64,000 bases of DNA. Origin: Corynebacterium frankenforstense DSM 45800 (lineage in GTDB: Bacteria > Actinomycetota > Actinomycetes > Mycobacteriales > Mycobacteriaceae). The stretch spans positions 1,860,001 through 1,924,000 of the forward strand of contig NZ_CP009247.1 of assembly GCF_001941485.1 (NCBI RefSeq), read 5' to 3'. Position 1 is the first letter of the stretch. Every line of letters starts with the position of its first letter. This document shows, in pieces, positions 39,176-47,374 of this stretch. The notes below the pieces were generated by a model that was given only the letters and a program-made list of their open reading frames with translations, did not search any database and was not told the origin of the DNA. The translations under genes and the position numbers were made by a program.

Positions 39176-39540
39176 CTCCGGCCTTCCTTTCAGCAGGGTC
39201 GAGCGAATTCTTCCCCGTCACCGGGGATGAACCCGCGGCCGCCGTGAGCGCGAACCCACCGCTCCGGTAAACCGACACCGACGTGACGGCACCATCGCTC
39301 AGCAACCACGTATTAATATTCTTGCAGTTATTTGGGTCACAAGGTACCAGGACAACACGTCCCCCACGACACTTCCGGACGAAACCTCCGCCACTCCCCC
39401 GTCTGGCCCCGACGATCCCCCGGCAGACTCATGCTCTGCGGGATATATTCGGTACACCTATACCCGCCGAGCGCGGCAATTAGCGTTTCCGCCACCCCAA
39501 GCGTCTGTCGTCTGATGTCAAGGTCTAGTGTGATTGAACC
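39176..39540. other. Divergent intergenic region between the J-like array and the MFS gene
   Basis: 365 bases. On the array side: TCCCC-GTCACC-GGGGA dyad (39212-39227) 37 bases from the start codon, then an AT-rich patch around 39305-39335 (GTATTAATATTCTTGCAG) that probably holds the array promoter. On the MFS side: TAGTGT at 39526-39531. No coding sequence is apparent. Confidence 0.45.
39526..39531 (+). promoter_or_regulatory. -10 box, near-leaderless start of the MFS gene
   Basis: TAGTGT followed by 9 bases and the GTG at 39541; no ribosome site lies between. Confidence 0.4.
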
Positions 39541-40911
39541 GTGACCGATCAACAAACAACCGCGAAAAACCGGACCCGTCCACACCCCAGAGAGAAGATC
39601 ACCGCCCGCGCCCTCATCGTCTGGGGTGCGGCGGTCTCCGTCTACATCGCCGCCATCGCCAGCCGCACCTCCTTCGGTGTGGCTGGCGTGGAGGCCATCG
39701 ACCGCTTCGAGGTCGACGCCTCACGCATCGCCGTCTTCACCGCCGTTCAGGTCGGTGTCTACGCGGCCGCCCAGATCCCGACCGGGCTGTTGATCGACCG
39801 GTTCGGGCCGCGCCGCCTGCTCATCGCCGGCGCCCTGATCATGGGCCTGGGCCAGGTGCTGCTGGGCGTCACGGCCAACTACTGGGTGGCCATCATCGCC
39901 CGCGTGCTCATCGGCGGCGGCGACGCGACGGCGTTCCTCTCGGTCATGCGCCTGCTGCCCTACTGGTTCCCGATGCGCCACGCCCCCGTGTTCGCGCAGC
40001 TTTCCGCCGGCCTCGGCCAGCTGGGCCAGTTCGTCTCCGCCGTGCCCTTCCTCGCGCTGCTGGTCGGCGACGGCTGGGTCGTCTCCTTCGTCTCCCTGGG
40101 CTCGGTCACCGTCCTGGTCGGCCTGGCCGCGGCCGTCGCCGTCTCGGACAGCCCCGACCCGGTCGAGGACGCCCACGGCCCGAAGGACGCCGACGGCACC
40201 AAGGCCCACGGCCCCTCGCTGCGGACCCGGATCAAGGCCGTGATCACCAGCTCGGTGTGCTGGCAGGCCTTCTTCATCCACTTCACCTCGATGGTCCCGC
40301 AGGCCACCTTCACCCTGCTGTGGGGTGTGCCGCTGATGACCCTGGGCATGGGCCTCTCCGGCGCCCAGGCCGGTACCGCCCTGACGGTCAACACGATCGT
40401 GATCATCCTGGCGGGCCCGTTCCACGGCATGGTCTCCGCCCGTATGGGTGCACGCCGCGACATCGCCGTGTTCATCGCGGTGGCCGTCAGCTTCGCCTTC
40501 TGGATCTACCTGTTCTCCTCCGACGCCCCGCGCGGGTTCACCGCGGCGATCCTGATGAACGTCATGCTCGGCGCGACCACCCCGGTGTCCAACTTCGGCT
40601 TCGACTACGTCCGCGAGCGCATGCCGCGTGAGGCGGTCGCCACCGGCACCGGCCTGGGCAACATGGGCGGCTTCGTCGCCACGATGGTCGCCGCCGAGGC
40701 GATGGGCTTCCTGCTCGACCACTCCGCGGGCGGGCACCAGGACTACACCTGGGCCGACTTCCAGGTTGGCTGGATCGCGCTCCTGGTCATCATGGTCATC
40801 GGCGTGATCGGCATGCTCGGATCGCGCATCGCGGTCTCGCGCCGCACCCCGGCCGCCCCGGCCGGTGGCACCGGCCGCGAGGTCCGCTTCATCGAGCAGT
40901 CCGACGACTAG
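39541..40911 (+). CDS. Major facilitator superfamily transporter
   Basis: A 456-residue carrier with about 12 membrane helices. The first half has the MFS loop signature QIPTGLLIDRFGPRRLLIAG (G-x-L-x-D-R-x-G-x-R/K-x) between helices 2 and 3. ARVLIGGGDATAFLSVMRLL stands where helix 5 carries the conserved G-x3-G pattern. The central cytosolic loop contains the acidic, His-containing DSPDPVEDAHGPKDADG. The second half repeats the loop as HGMVSARMGARRDIAVF. Substrate not inferable. Its start has no ribosome site, consistent with the -10 box 9 bases upstream. No obvious partner genes. Confidence 0.88.
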   Translation: MTDQQTTAKNRTRPHPREKITARALIVWGAAVSVYIAAIASRTSFGVAGVEAIDRFEVDASRIAVFTAVQVGVYAAAQIPTGLLIDRFGPRRLLIAGALIMGLGQVLLGVTANYWVAIIARVLIGGGDATAFLSVMRLLPYWFPMRHAPVFAQLSAGLGQLGQFVSAVPFLALLVGDGWVVSFVSLGSVTVLVGLAAAVAVSDSPDPVEDAHGPKDADGTKAHGPSLRTRIKAVITSSVCWQAFFIHFTSMVPQATFTLLWGVPLMTLGMGLSGAQAGTALTVNTIVIILAGPFHGMVSARMGARRDIAVFIAVAVSFAFWIYLFSSDAPRGFTAAILMNVMLGATTPVSNFGFDYVRERMPREAVATGTGLGNMGGFVATMVAAEAMGFLLDHSAGGHQDYTWADFQVGWIALLVIMVIGVIGMLGSRIAVSRRTPAAPAGGTGREVRFIEQSDD

Positions 40912-40932
40912 GCGGTAATCTACTTCCGCACT

Positions 40933-41250
40933 TCAGCGGCGCGGGGGCTCCTGGCGGCCGGTGAGGATGTCGATGACGCTGCGCACGGCGGCCTCGCCCA
41001 CGCCGCCGATGTTGTCCGCGGTCAGCGTCGGGAACTCGCGGGAGTTCTCCCCGTCACCCGGGCGCTCCGCGTGGCGCGCGGAGCCGGTGGCCGAGGTGGG
41101 CTGGTCGGCGACGACGGTCAGCGTCTGGGAGTCGCCGTCGAGGGTCACCGAGGCTCCGGTGGAGACCCCGGCGGTTCGGGCGGCGGCGACCAGCGCCTCG
41201 AGGTCGGCGAGGGTCGCGGTGTTCAGGTCCACGGTCAAAGAGAGGCTCAT
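40933..41250 (-). CDS. Conserved small protein of unknown function
   Basis: A 105-residue protein. The N-terminal half has a strand-helix-strand look (LSLTVDLNTATLADLEALVA, then VTLDGDSQTLTVVAD). A Ser/Gly/Glu-rich link leads to TADNIGGVGEAAVRSVIDILTGR. I recognise no enzyme motif. The ATG is 7 bases from TACGCT on the same strand. It sits between the MFS gene and glnE. Confidence 0.65.
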   Translation of the reverse strand: MSLSLTVDLNTATLADLEALVAAARTAGVSTGASVTLDGDSQTLTVVADQPTSATGSARHAERPGDGENSREFPTLTADNIGGVGEAAVRSVIDILTGRQEPPRR

Positions 41251-41257
41251 GCACCCG

Positions 41258-41263
41258 AGCGTA
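41258..41263 (-). promoter_or_regulatory. -10 box, leaderless start of the 40933-41250 gene
   Basis: TACGCT on the minus strand, then CGGGTGC, then ATG at 41248-41250. Confidence 0.5.
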
Positions 41264-41364
41264 TCCGCGCCCGGAGTCCCCGGCAGCCGGTGAGCGGACG
41301 ACCGGGGAAAGATCAGGGTCCTCCCCCACCCCGCCCCGGAGGCGCCCCGCTCCAGGCGGCCGCG

Positions 41365-44300
41365 CTAGGGCTCGAGGGTGTCCTCACCCCAGAAGACGCG
41401 GTCGACCACCTTGCGCGCCCGGCGGGTGCGCCTCAGGTAGTCCTCGAGGAACTGCTGGTACTCGTTGGGCGCCCAACCGGCGGCCGCGGCGACGGCCACC
41501 AGCTGCGGGCCCGGCTGGGGCAGCTGGTCGATGCGCTTGCCGCGGGCGAGCACCAGGGCGTTGCGCGCGTGCGTCGCCGCGATCCAGGCGTCGCGCAGCC
41601 GGTCGGCGTCGGCGGCGTCGAGGATCTCCTCCTCCTTGAGCACCTCGAGGCACTCCAGGGTGGAGGTGTTGTGCAGCCGCGGGCACTCGTGCGCGTGCTC
41701 GAGGATGAGCAGCTGGACGGTCCACTCCACGTCGGTCAGTCCGCCGCGACCCAGCTTGGTGTGGGTGCTGCGGTCCGCGCCGCGGGGCAGGCGCTCGTCG
41801 TCGATGCGGGCCTTCATCCGGCGCACCTCGCGCAGGGTGGCCTGCGAGGCCCCGCCCTCGGGGTAGCGCACCGGGTCGATGACCTCGAGGAAGGCGCGGG
41901 CGACCTCGGGGTCGCCGGCCACCGGGGCCGCGCGCAGCAGTGCGACGGTCTCCCAGACCTCGCCCCACTGCGTGTAGTAGCGCCGGTAGCTCTCCACCGT
42001 GCGCACCGTGGGGCCGCTGCGCCCCTCCGGGCGCAGGCCCAGGTCGACGTCCAGCGGCGGGTCCTGGGAGGGTCTGGCCAGCCGGGCGCGCATCGAGTCG
42101 CAGACCTCCACGGCCCACTTGACGGCCTCGGCGTCGTCGACACCCGCGGCGGGCTCGGCGACGAAGAGGACGTCGGCGTCCGAGCCGTAGCCCAGCTCCG
42201 CGCCGCCGAGGCGGCCCATGCTGATCACGGCGATGCGCGCCGGCGGCTCCTCGGCCCCGTCGGCGGCCAGCCGGGCGCGCACCTCGGCGCGGATGGCGGC
42301 GTCGAGCACCGCCTCCCAGATCGCGGAGAGCGCCCGGCACACCTCGGGGACGTCGAGGAAGCCGAGCAGGTCGGCCGCGGCGATGCGGGCCAGCTCGGTG
42401 CGCCGCAGCGACCGGGCGACCCCGATGGCGCGGTCCGGGTCGGCGTGCCGCTTGGAGGCGGCGACCAGGGAGCGGGCGACGGTCTCGCTCGAGGTGTCGG
42501 TCAGCTTCGGGCCCGCGGCCCCGTCGCCGAGCATGCGCACGATGTCCGGGTTGGCGATGATCAGGTCCGCGGTGAACTGGGAGGTGCCCAGGATGTGCAT
42601 GAGGCGCTGGCCGACGACGCCCTCGTCGCGCAGGAGCCGCAGGAACCAGCGGCGGGTGTAGGCGGCCTCGGAGAGCTTGCGGTAGTTGAGCAGGCCGGAG
42701 TCCGGGTCCGCGGTGTCGCCCAGCCAGTCCATCAGGGTCGGCAGCAGCAGCGCCTGGATCTTCGCCTTGCGCGTGGAGCCGGCGGCCAGGGCCTGTAGAT
42801 GCTCGAAGGCGCGGCCCGGGAACTTGTAGCCCAGCGCGCCCAGCTGCAGCTTCGCCGCGTCCGGGGAGAGCTTGAGCGCGTCGACGGTTAGCGTGACCAC
42901 GCTCTTGAGCAGCGGGCGGTAGAACAGGCGCGAGTGCAGCTCAGAGACGAGCCGGCGCACCCGCCGCAGCTCGTGGGAGAGGTGGTCGGCGGAGTCGCCG
43001 TCGGCGTCCGGGGCGAAGCCGGCCGTACGCGCCAGCCAGATCCAGGCGTCCTGGTCGCCGGGCTCCGGCAGGGTGTGGGTGCGCCGCAGCCGGTGCAGCT
43101 GCAGGCGGTGCTCGAGGGTGCGGATGAAGACGTAGGCGTCGCGCAGGTCGTGGCCGTCCTCGCGGCCGACGTAGCCGCCGCGGACCAGCTCGCCGAGCGC
43201 GTCGACGGTGGCGGTGGTGCGCAGCGACTCGTCGGAACGGCCGTGGACCATCTGCAGCAGCTGGATCGCGAACTCGACGTCGCGCAGGCCCCCGCGGCCG
43301 AGCTTGAGCTCGCGGTCCTTCAGGTCGGCGGGCACCGACTCGAGGACGCGGGAGCGCATGGCCTGGACGTCGTCGACGAAGTCGTCGCGCTGGCTGGCCG
43401 CCCAGATCATCGGGGCGAGCTGCTCGTGGTAGTCCTCGCCGAGCGGCAGGTAGCCGGTCTGCGGGCGGTTCTTCAGCAGCGCCTGGAACTCCCAGGTCTC
43501 CGCCCAGCGCCTGTAGTAGGTCACGTGCGAGTCGAGCGTGCGCACCAGCGCGCCGGAGCGGCCCTCGGGACGCAGGTTGGCGTCGACGTCGAAGAAGCAC
43601 TTCGAGCCGATGCGGGCGAACTCGCCGGCCAGGCGGGTCAGCTTCGGGGTGACCTCGTCGACGACGAAGACGACGTCGACATCCGAGATGTAGTTCAGCT
43701 CGCGCGCGCCGCACTTGCCCATGGCGATCACCGCCAGGCGCCCGTCGAGCGGGGCGTCCTTGAAGACGCTCGCCACCGCCACGGCGAGGGCGGCCGTGAG
43801 CGCCGCGTCGGCGAGGTCGCTGAGCAGGCCGGTCACGGTGGTGAACGGCAGGGTGGGACCGCCGGGGTGGCGCTTGGTGGTCGGGTAGGTTCCGGCAAGG
43901 TCGTGGGCCGCCACGCGGGTGAGCAGGTCGCGGTAGGCCACCTTGAGCGCGCGGCCGGCCTCCGGTCCGGTCAGCCCGGCGCGGTAGGTACCGGCGGTCT
44001 CCAGGCTCTCCGCGGCCGGGTCCCCGCGCCCGTCGGCGGCGGGCTCGGCGAACTCGGCCGGGCGGGCGTCGACCGCGGTGAGCATGGAGCGCAGCATCTC
44101 GGCGCGGTCGGGCAGCTCACCGAGCAGCTCGCGCCAGCGCGCGGCGTGGGCCACCAGGTGGTCGCCGAGCGCGGCCGAGCCGCCGAGCAGCGCGAAAAAG
44201 CGCACGCGCAGGGCCTCGTCGGCGGCGAGGGCCTCAGTCAGTTCACGGGCGCCGGCGGCGCCGGCGCTGTCCACGCCCGCGGGAGGGGCCGCATCGGCGT

Positions 44301-44502
44301 CACCCGCGGCGTCGGCAATCGCGGCGACGAGGCGCACGGTGGTGTTGAGCGCGAGGTCGGGGTCGCCGCAGCCGGCCATCGCCCAGAGCAGGTCGTTGTG
44401 GGCGCCGTCGTCCCAGCCGAGGTCGGCGAGGTCCTCGGTCGCGTGCGGGCCGGTCAGCCCGAGCACGGCGGCGCGCGGGGTGCGGGCGCGTTCGGTCGCC
44501 AT
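41365..44502 (-). CDS. glnE: Glutamine synthetase adenylyltransferase/deadenylase
   Basis: A 1045-residue bifunctional regulator that adds and removes AMP on the GlnA tyrosine in response to nitrogen status. Two nucleotidyltransferase domains are present: the N-terminal one with ARELNYISDVDVVFVVDE (around residue 270) and the C-terminal one with GGAELGYGSDADVLFVAEP (around 770). Each is followed by DANLRPEGRSGALVRT or DLGLRPEGRSGPTVRT, the usual partner motif. Start chosen at ATG 44500-44502 because GGGAGG is 11 bases upstream; it lies 17 bases after the glnA2 stop, so the two form an operon as in M. tuberculosis and C. glutamicum. Confidence 0.95.
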   Translation of the reverse strand: MATERARTPRAAVLGLTGPHATEDLADLGWDDGAHNDLLWAMAGCGDPDLALNTTVRLVAAIADAAGDADAAPPAGVDSAGAAGARELTEALAADEALRVRFFALLGGSAALGDHLVAHAARWRELLGELPDRAEMLRSMLTAVDARPAEFAEPAADGRGDPAAESLETAGTYRAGLTGPEAGRALKVAYRDLLTRVAAHDLAGTYPTTKRHPGGPTLPFTTVTGLLSDLADAALTAALAVAVASVFKDAPLDGRLAVIAMGKCGARELNYISDVDVVFVVDEVTPKLTRLAGEFARIGSKCFFDVDANLRPEGRSGALVRTLDSHVTYYRRWAETWEFQALLKNRPQTGYLPLGEDYHEQLAPMIWAASQRDDFVDDVQAMRSRVLESVPADLKDRELKLGRGGLRDVEFAIQLLQMVHGRSDESLRTTATVDALGELVRGGYVGREDGHDLRDAYVFIRTLEHRLQLHRLRRTHTLPEPGDQDAWIWLARTAGFAPDADGDSADHLSHELRRVRRLVSELHSRLFYRPLLKSVVTLTVDALKLSPDAAKLQLGALGYKFPGRAFEHLQALAAGSTRKAKIQALLLPTLMDWLGDTADPDSGLLNYRKLSEAAYTRRWFLRLLRDEGVVGQRLMHILGTSQFTADLIIANPDIVRMLGDGAAGPKLTDTSSETVARSLVAASKRHADPDRAIGVARSLRRTELARIAAADLLGFLDVPEVCRALSAIWEAVLDAAIRAEVRARLAADGAEEPPARIAVISMGRLGGAELGYGSDADVLFVAEPAAGVDDAEAVKWAVEVCDSMRARLARPSQDPPLDVDLGLRPEGRSGPTVRTVESYRRYYTQWGEVWETVALLRAAPVAGDPEVARAFLEVIDPVRYPEGGASQATLREVRRMKARIDDERLPRGADRSTHTKLGRGGLTDVEWTVQLLILEHAHECPRLHNTSTLECLEVLKEEEILDAADADRLRDAWIAATHARNALVLARGKRIDQLPQPGPQLVAVAAAAGWAPNEYQQFLEDYLRRTRRARKVVDRVFWGEDTLEP

Positions 44503-44519
44503 CTGCGCGAAGACCTCCC

Positions 44520-45860
44520 TCAGTAGTCCAGCAGGCGGGACAGCTCCCAGGAGGTGATCTGCTCCTGGTAGCGGTGCCACTCGTCCCACTTGGCGCGCAG
44601 GAAGTACTCGTAGACGTGCTCGCCGAGGATCTCGGCCATCAGCTCGCTGGACTCGAACTTCTTCAGCGCGTGGTCCAGGGAGCGCGGCAGGTCGACGTAG
44701 CCCATCGCGCGGCGCTCGCGGCGGGAGAGCAGCGAGATGTTGTCCTCCGCCGGGTCCTCGAGCTCGTACTCCTCGCGGATGCCCTTCAGGCCCGCGCCGA
44801 GCAGCACCGCGTAGGTCAGGTAGGGGTTGCAGCCGGCGTCGATGCTGCGCACCTCGACCCGGCGCGACTCCTCCTTGGTCAGCCGGTAGGTGGGCACGCG
44901 CACCAGCGCGGAGCGGTTGGAGACACCCCAGGTCGCGGCCGTGGGCGCCTCGTTGCCGAACATGATGCGCTTGTAGGAGTTGACCCACTGGTTGGTCACC
45001 GCGGAGATCTCCGGGGCGTGGCGCAGGATGCCGGCGATGAACTGCTTGGCCGTCACCGACAGCGAGAACTCGTCGTCCGGGTCGTGGAAGGCGTTGGCCT
45101 CACCCTCGAAGAGGGACATGTGCGAGTGCATCGCCGAGCCCGCGAACGCCTTGAAGGGCTTGGGCATGAAGCTGGCGCGCACCCCGTTGGCGGTGGCGAC
45201 CTGCTTGACCACGTAGCGGAAGGTCATGATGTTGTCCGCCATGGTCAGCGCGTCCGCGTGGCGCAGGTCGATCTCCTGCTGGCCGGGCGCGGTCTCGTGG
45301 TGGGAGAACTCGGTGGCGATGCCCATCGACTCGAGCGCCACCATCGCCTCGCGGCGGAACTTGGGCACCTCGTTCTGGCTGGCCTGGTCGAAGTAGCCGC
45401 CGTTGTCGGTGGGCAGCGCCTGGTCGAGGCGGCCCTCGGGGAGCTTGAGCAGGAAGAACTCGATCTCCGGGGAGATCATGCAGTCGAAGCCGTCGGCCGC
45501 GGCGGACTGCACCTGGCGGCGCAGCACCTGGCGCGGGTCCGAGAGCGAGGGCTGGCCGTCCGGCATGGAGATGTCGCAGAACATCCGCGCCGCCCGGATC
45601 TCCGGCTGGTCCCGGTCGAAGGGCATCAGCTGGAAGGTCGAGGGGTCCGGACGCAGGATCGTGTCGGCCTCGGAGAGGCGCGCGAAGCCCTCGACCGAGG
45701 AGCCGTCGAAGCCCACGCCCTCCTCGAAGGCGCCCTCGAGCTCGGACGGCGACATCATCACCGACTTCAGGTAGCCCTGGATGTCGGTGAACCACAACCG
45801 GATGAACCGGACGTCGCGTTCCTCGACCTTGCGCAGCACGAATTCCTGTTGGCTGTCCAT
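44520..45860 (-). CDS. glnA2: Glutamine synthetase-like protein GlnA2
   Basis: A 446-residue GS-I-alpha type protein, the same length as described for C. glutamicum GlnA2. Motifs: GVGFDGSSVEGFARLSEADT, SPEIEFFLLK, HHETAPGQQEIDLRHADAL, AGSAMHSHMSLFEG, NSYKRIMFGNEAPTAATW and RSIDAGCNPYLTYAVLLGAG. The segment matching the adenylylation loop is DNISLLSRRERR, without the tyrosine, so GlnE should not modify it. Its physiological role in corynebacteria is minor or specialised. ATG 45858-45860 lies 7 bases from TAGGGT, so the message is probably leaderless. Confidence 0.94.
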   Translation of the reverse strand: MDSQQEFVLRKVEERDVRFIRLWFTDIQGYLKSVMMSPSELEGAFEEGVGFDGSSVEGFARLSEADTILRPDPSTFQLMPFDRDQPEIRAARMFCDISMPDGQPSLSDPRQVLRRQVQSAAADGFDCMISPEIEFFLLKLPEGRLDQALPTDNGGYFDQASQNEVPKFRREAMVALESMGIATEFSHHETAPGQQEIDLRHADALTMADNIMTFRYVVKQVATANGVRASFMPKPFKAFAGSAMHSHMSLFEGEANAFHDPDDEFSLSVTAKQFIAGILRHAPEISAVTNQWVNSYKRIMFGNEAPTAATWGVSNRSALVRVPTYRLTKEESRRVEVRSIDAGCNPYLTYAVLLGAGLKGIREEYELEDPAEDNISLLSRRERRAMGYVDLPRSLDHALKKFESSELMAEILGEHVYEYFLRAKWDEWHRYQEQITSWELSRLLDY

Positions 45861-45867
45861 GTCCCCC

Positions 45868-45873
45868 ACCCTA
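45868..45873 (-). promoter_or_regulatory. -10 box, leaderless start of glnA2-glnE
   Basis: TAGGGT on the minus strand, then GGGGGAC, then ATG at 45858-45860. Confidence 0.5.
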
Positions 45874-46031
45874 CTGGCCCCCGGTGCGCGGGGGTGGCCG
45901 CTTGACGACGTCGCGCCTGCGTGCGCGACGCGTTCCCGTCACCGTTCGAACACATGGGGGTGGCATGTCACGCCCGTGCAGTTCAATGAGGCTTGTCCGC
46001 ACATTCCACCGAACACCCGAGCGAGGCAGAA

Positions 46032-47276
46032 ATGCACACGGACGACACGGACCACACCGCCGACTTCGACCCCACCGGTTTCTTCGACTCCTTCTCTGAT
46101 TCTTTCGACTCCTCCCCCTTCGACCCCTTCGATCCCCTGGGCGGTTCCGGCCTCTTCGACGAGGCGGACCGCTACCGCTGGCGGCTGTGGGAGGACTGCC
46201 TGGACGCGGTGCGCGACGCGGCGGCGCGCGGCTGGCGCCCCGGCGACCTGCGCCACCTGTGCGGGCCCCAGGTCGGTCACCTCTGCTTCGTCGCCGCGGG
46301 CAACCTCGGCGTCGAGGTGCCCTGGCCGATGCGCGAGCTGTGGCTGCGCGAGGTCGAACCGGTCGCCGAGCCGAAGCTGAGCGTTCCCGCGCTAGAGGAC
46401 CTGCGCCTGGCGCTGACGCGCACCCAGGTCCACCTGGGCGCGGCGCCGACCGCCCCCTCGGGCGGGCGACTCTCCCCGGCCGCCGAGAAGATCGCCCGGC
46501 GGGTGCGCGCCCTGCTGGACAAGGCGGCCTCGACGAACTACCCGGCCGAGGCCGAGTCGCTGACGGCCGCGGCCCACCGGCTGCGCCGGCGCCACCTGAT
46601 CGACTCGATCGACGCCGGCGGTTCCGGTGGTGCCGGCGGGTCGGGCGGCTCCGGCGGGGACGGCCCCGCGGTCGCCGAGGCGCGGGTCTACCTGGACTCG
46701 CCCTGGGTGCGCCACCAGTTCCTGCTGCTGGTCAACGTCGCCGCCGCGAGCTCCTGCCGGTGTGTGCTGGTGCACCGCTGCGGCATCGTCGCCGTCTTCG
46801 GGGCCCCGGACGACCTCGACCACGTCGTCGACCTCTTCGCCAGCCTCAACCGGCAGCGCGCCCACTTCATGACCACCGGCCCGGGCGCGCGGGCGGCCGC
46901 GGCCCGGCGGGCCACCTCCGCCTACCGACGCTCCTTCCAGGTCTCCTACGCCCGCCACATCGGCGAGCTGCTGGCCGAGGCCGAGAAGCAGGTGACCGTG
47001 GAGGCCACCGTGGACGGACGCGACACCGCCGCCGCCCTGCCGGTGCTCGCCGACCGGGCCCGGCGCGCCGAGGACGCCTGCACCGAGGCCTTCCCGCAGA
47101 CGTCGACGATGTCGCTGTCCGCGCGGGACTCCGCCGGCTACCTCGACGGCTGGCGGGCGGCCGAGCGCAGCCGGCTCGGCGGCGACTCCGCCGGGGTGCA
47201 CGGACCGCACGCGCTGCCCGGCGGTGTCCCGGACGACGTCCCCGGCTCCGGGGCGGGGTCCACGCGGGCGGCCTGA
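46032..47276 (+). CDS. DUF2786 domain protein
   Basis: A 414-residue protein starting at ATG 46032, where GAGG stands 5 bases upstream; a TTG at 45993 would add 13 residues. The first 40 residues are Asp/Phe/Ser/Pro repeats (FFDSFSDSFDSSPFDPF). The centre holds a DUF2786 motif, KIARRVRALLDKAASTNYPA followed by EAESLTAAAHRLRRRHLID (about 157-195). After a Gly/Ser linker the C-terminal half (WVRHQFLLLVNVAAASSCRC ... AVFGAPDDLDHVVDLFASL) is the conserved partner region of such proteins. DUF2786 is found in mobile-element and host proteins; no function is established. Not part of any visible element here. Confidence 0.7.
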   Translation: MHTDDTDHTADFDPTGFFDSFSDSFDSSPFDPFDPLGGSGLFDEADRYRWRLWEDCLDAVRDAAARGWRPGDLRHLCGPQVGHLCFVAAGNLGVEVPWPMRELWLREVEPVAEPKLSVPALEDLRLALTRTQVHLGAAPTAPSGGRLSPAAEKIARRVRALLDKAASTNYPAEAESLTAAAHRLRRRHLIDSIDAGGSGGAGGSGGSGGDGPAVAEARVYLDSPWVRHQFLLLVNVAAASSCRCVLVHRCGIVAVFGAPDDLDHVVDLFASLNRQRAHFMTTGPGARAAAARRATSAYRRSFQVSYARHIGELLAEAEKQVTVEATVDGRDTAAALPVLADRARRAEDACTEAFPQTSTMSLSARDSAGYLDGWRAAERSRLGGDSAGVHGPHALPGGVPDDVPGSGAGSTRAA

Positions 47277-47374
47277 GCGCGGCGGGGCCGGCGGGCCGCC
47301 GGGCCGCTAACATCGGAGGCGGAGAACTCAGATTCAGACGCACGCATGAGACGGGAAAGGTGGTGGGTGCTGAG

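Noticed and set aside
46187..47374. In-frame extension upstream of the CYTH-CHAD start
   Set aside because: It overlaps the DUF2786 gene in another frame and has no CYTH homology before residue 1 of the chosen start.
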